From the NCBI GenBank assembly GCA_949295765.1, contig CASFMM010000002.1:1-41052 (forward strand): DNA of 41,052 bases. The letters run 5' to 3'. The notes beneath the pieces were generated by a model. The model had not been told where the DNA came from, did not search any database, and was given only the letters and a program-made list of their open reading frames with translations. Every line of letters starts with the position of its first letter. The first letter of the stretch is position 1. Below are positions 40,210 to 41,052 of this stretch, piece by piece. This DNA is from an uncultured Methanomassiliicoccales archaeon. Its GTDB lineage: Archaea > Thermoplasmatota > Thermoplasmata > Methanomassiliicoccales > Methanomethylophilaceae. A program made the translations under genes and the position numbers.

Positions 40210-41052
40210 TCAGTCGCACTTGGTCCATCCGCAGGACTTGCAGATGTTGCATCCGCCCTGGAACTCGAGCTCCGCTCCGCACTTGGGGCAGGGGTTCTTT
40301 ATCTCCCTGGGCTTCTCCTCGGGCTCCTCCTCGGGGATCCCGTGGATCTGGGCCTGCATCTCCTTGTACATGTCGGTGAGCGCCCATCCGACAGCCATGG
40401 GGCAGCAGGAACCGAGGCTGGTGTCCCTCTTGGTGTGGGTCCTGACCACGTAGGACGGGCAGGATCCGCAGGACTTCAGCTGGTCGACGATGGCGTCGAT
40501 GCCGCATCCGGACCTGGCGGCCAGGGAGATCATCCTCGAGAGTCCGACCATGAAGTTGTTGCATCCGCCGGTGGAACCCTTGTTGAGGTATGCCTCCATG
40601 AGCTCCCCGGTGTCGGGGTCGAAGAACGCGGTGCAGTGAAGGCTTCCGCATCCCGTCATGAGCTTCCTCTTCTTTCCGACGACGTTGTCGCCGACCTTCT
40701 CGACGATTCCCCTCTTCTCGGGCTTCTCCTCGACCTTGGGTGCGGGGGCTGCCTCCTTGGGCTTCTCCATCTCCTTGGTGGAGAGGATGCCGAGGCGCTT
40801 GCATCCGTCGCGGAAGACGGTGACGCCCTTGCACCCGGACTCCCAGGCGTACATGTAGATGTTGTACACGTCGGACTCGGGGAACTCCTCGGGCAGGTTG
40901 ACGGTGGAGCTGATGGAAGCGTCGATGTGCCTCTGCCAGGTGGACTGCATGTCGATCCTCTGCCTGTAGTCGAGGTTCTGGGCGGTCACGAAGAAGTCGG
41001 GGAGGTCGTCCTCGCCCTTGACGTCCGGGTGGGCGTCCATGTACGACTGGAC
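40210..41052 (-). CDS. nrdJ: Adenosylcobalamin-dependent (class II) ribonucleotide reductase, C-terminal part
   Basis: The frame is open to the window edge, so the N-terminal catalytic barrel lies outside. The visible 280 residues include SSTVNLPEEFPESDVYNIYM, then YAWESGCKGVTVFRDGCK, which are the end of the barrel, a Glu/Pro/Lys-rich linker, the TSCPD-type domain (LMTGCGSLHCTAFFDPDTG, EAYLNKGSTGGCNNF, CGSCPSYVVRTHTKRDTSLGSCC) and a terminal zinc ribbon CPKCGAELEFQGGCNICKSC. Class II enzymes make dNTPs without oxygen using coenzyme B12, which suits an anaerobic methanogen. The reading frame continues upstream past the visible methionines. Confidence 0.92.
   Translation of the reverse strand, partial: VQSYMDAHPDVKGEDDLPDFFVTAQNLDYRQRIDMQSTWQRHIDASISSTVNLPEEFPESDVYNIYMYAWESGCKGVTVFRDGCKRLGILSTKEMEKPKEAAPAPKVEEKPEKRGIVEKVGDNVVGKKRKLMTGCGSLHCTAFFDPDTGELMEAYLNKGSTGGCNNFMVGLSRMISLAARSGCGIDAIVDQLKSCGSCPSYVVRTHTKRDTSLGSCCPMAVGWALTDMYKEMQAQIHGIPEEEPEEKPREIKNPCPKCGAELEFQGGCNICKSCGWTKCD

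Overview
The window (about 41 kb, GC-rich) reads as the chromosome of a methanogen-like euryarchaeon, most probably of the order Methanomassiliicoccales. The archaeal assignment rests on an archaeal-type leucyl-tRNA synthetase, pelota, a SelB-like factor with a degenerate G domain, an archaeal iorAB/paaK set, a tRNA-Leu with encoded CCA, and TATA boxes about 20-30 nt before many start codons (leaderless transcripts). The order-level placement is inference from gene content (several bacterial-looking genes such as pncB and gdhA, class II ribonucleotide reductase, aSelBL); no marker here is diagnostic alone.

Layout. 1-3590 (minus): leuS, a small nitroreductase and a GNAT cut by the window edge. 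3754-4443 (minus): an AT-richer island of three small unknown ORFs, one a two-helix membrane protein. 4444-4809: a dense regulatory intergenic region with iteron-like nonamers. 4810-5994 (plus): a tandem ribbon-helix-helix regulator and an FtsZ-like protein that stops before the T7 loop. 6308-13330: pncB, iorAB, tRNA-Leu, an EamA transporter, gdhA and an AT-rich gap. 13331-20563: carAB, pelota, a homocitrate-synthase-like protein lacking most metal ligands, and a small winged-helix protein. 20566-30460: two phenylacetate-CoA ligases (one with ACT and aSelBL genes), a lone AAA+ ATPase, zinc-ribbon membrane proteins, a methyltransferase, a YkgJ protein and a hydrolase. 30540-41052: apgM, two pilin-like proteins, a U32 peptidase, a three-gene pilus/secretion operon (Cys-rich protein, VirB11/TadA ATPase, TadC-like membrane protein), DUF2085, a methyltransferase and the C-terminal part of class II ribonucleotide reductase.

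How parts connect. IorAB and the two PaaK ligases would interconvert aryl acids, aryl-acetyl-CoAs and aryl pyruvates (aromatic amino acid metabolism). The most notable signal is an 11-bp element, GTGACCGCACG, found four times, each 7-10 bp upstream of a TATA-like box: before the pilin-like pair, before the pilus ATPase operon, before a pair of tiny ORFs or structured RNA at 34.67-34.80 kb, and, 28 kb away, before the small-ORF island at 4.44 kb. This suggests one regulon linking a Tad-like surface or secretion apparatus with undescribed small proteins. Two other strong leads are the truncated FtsZ with its repeat-rich promoter and the DRE-TIM protein with a dismantled metal site.
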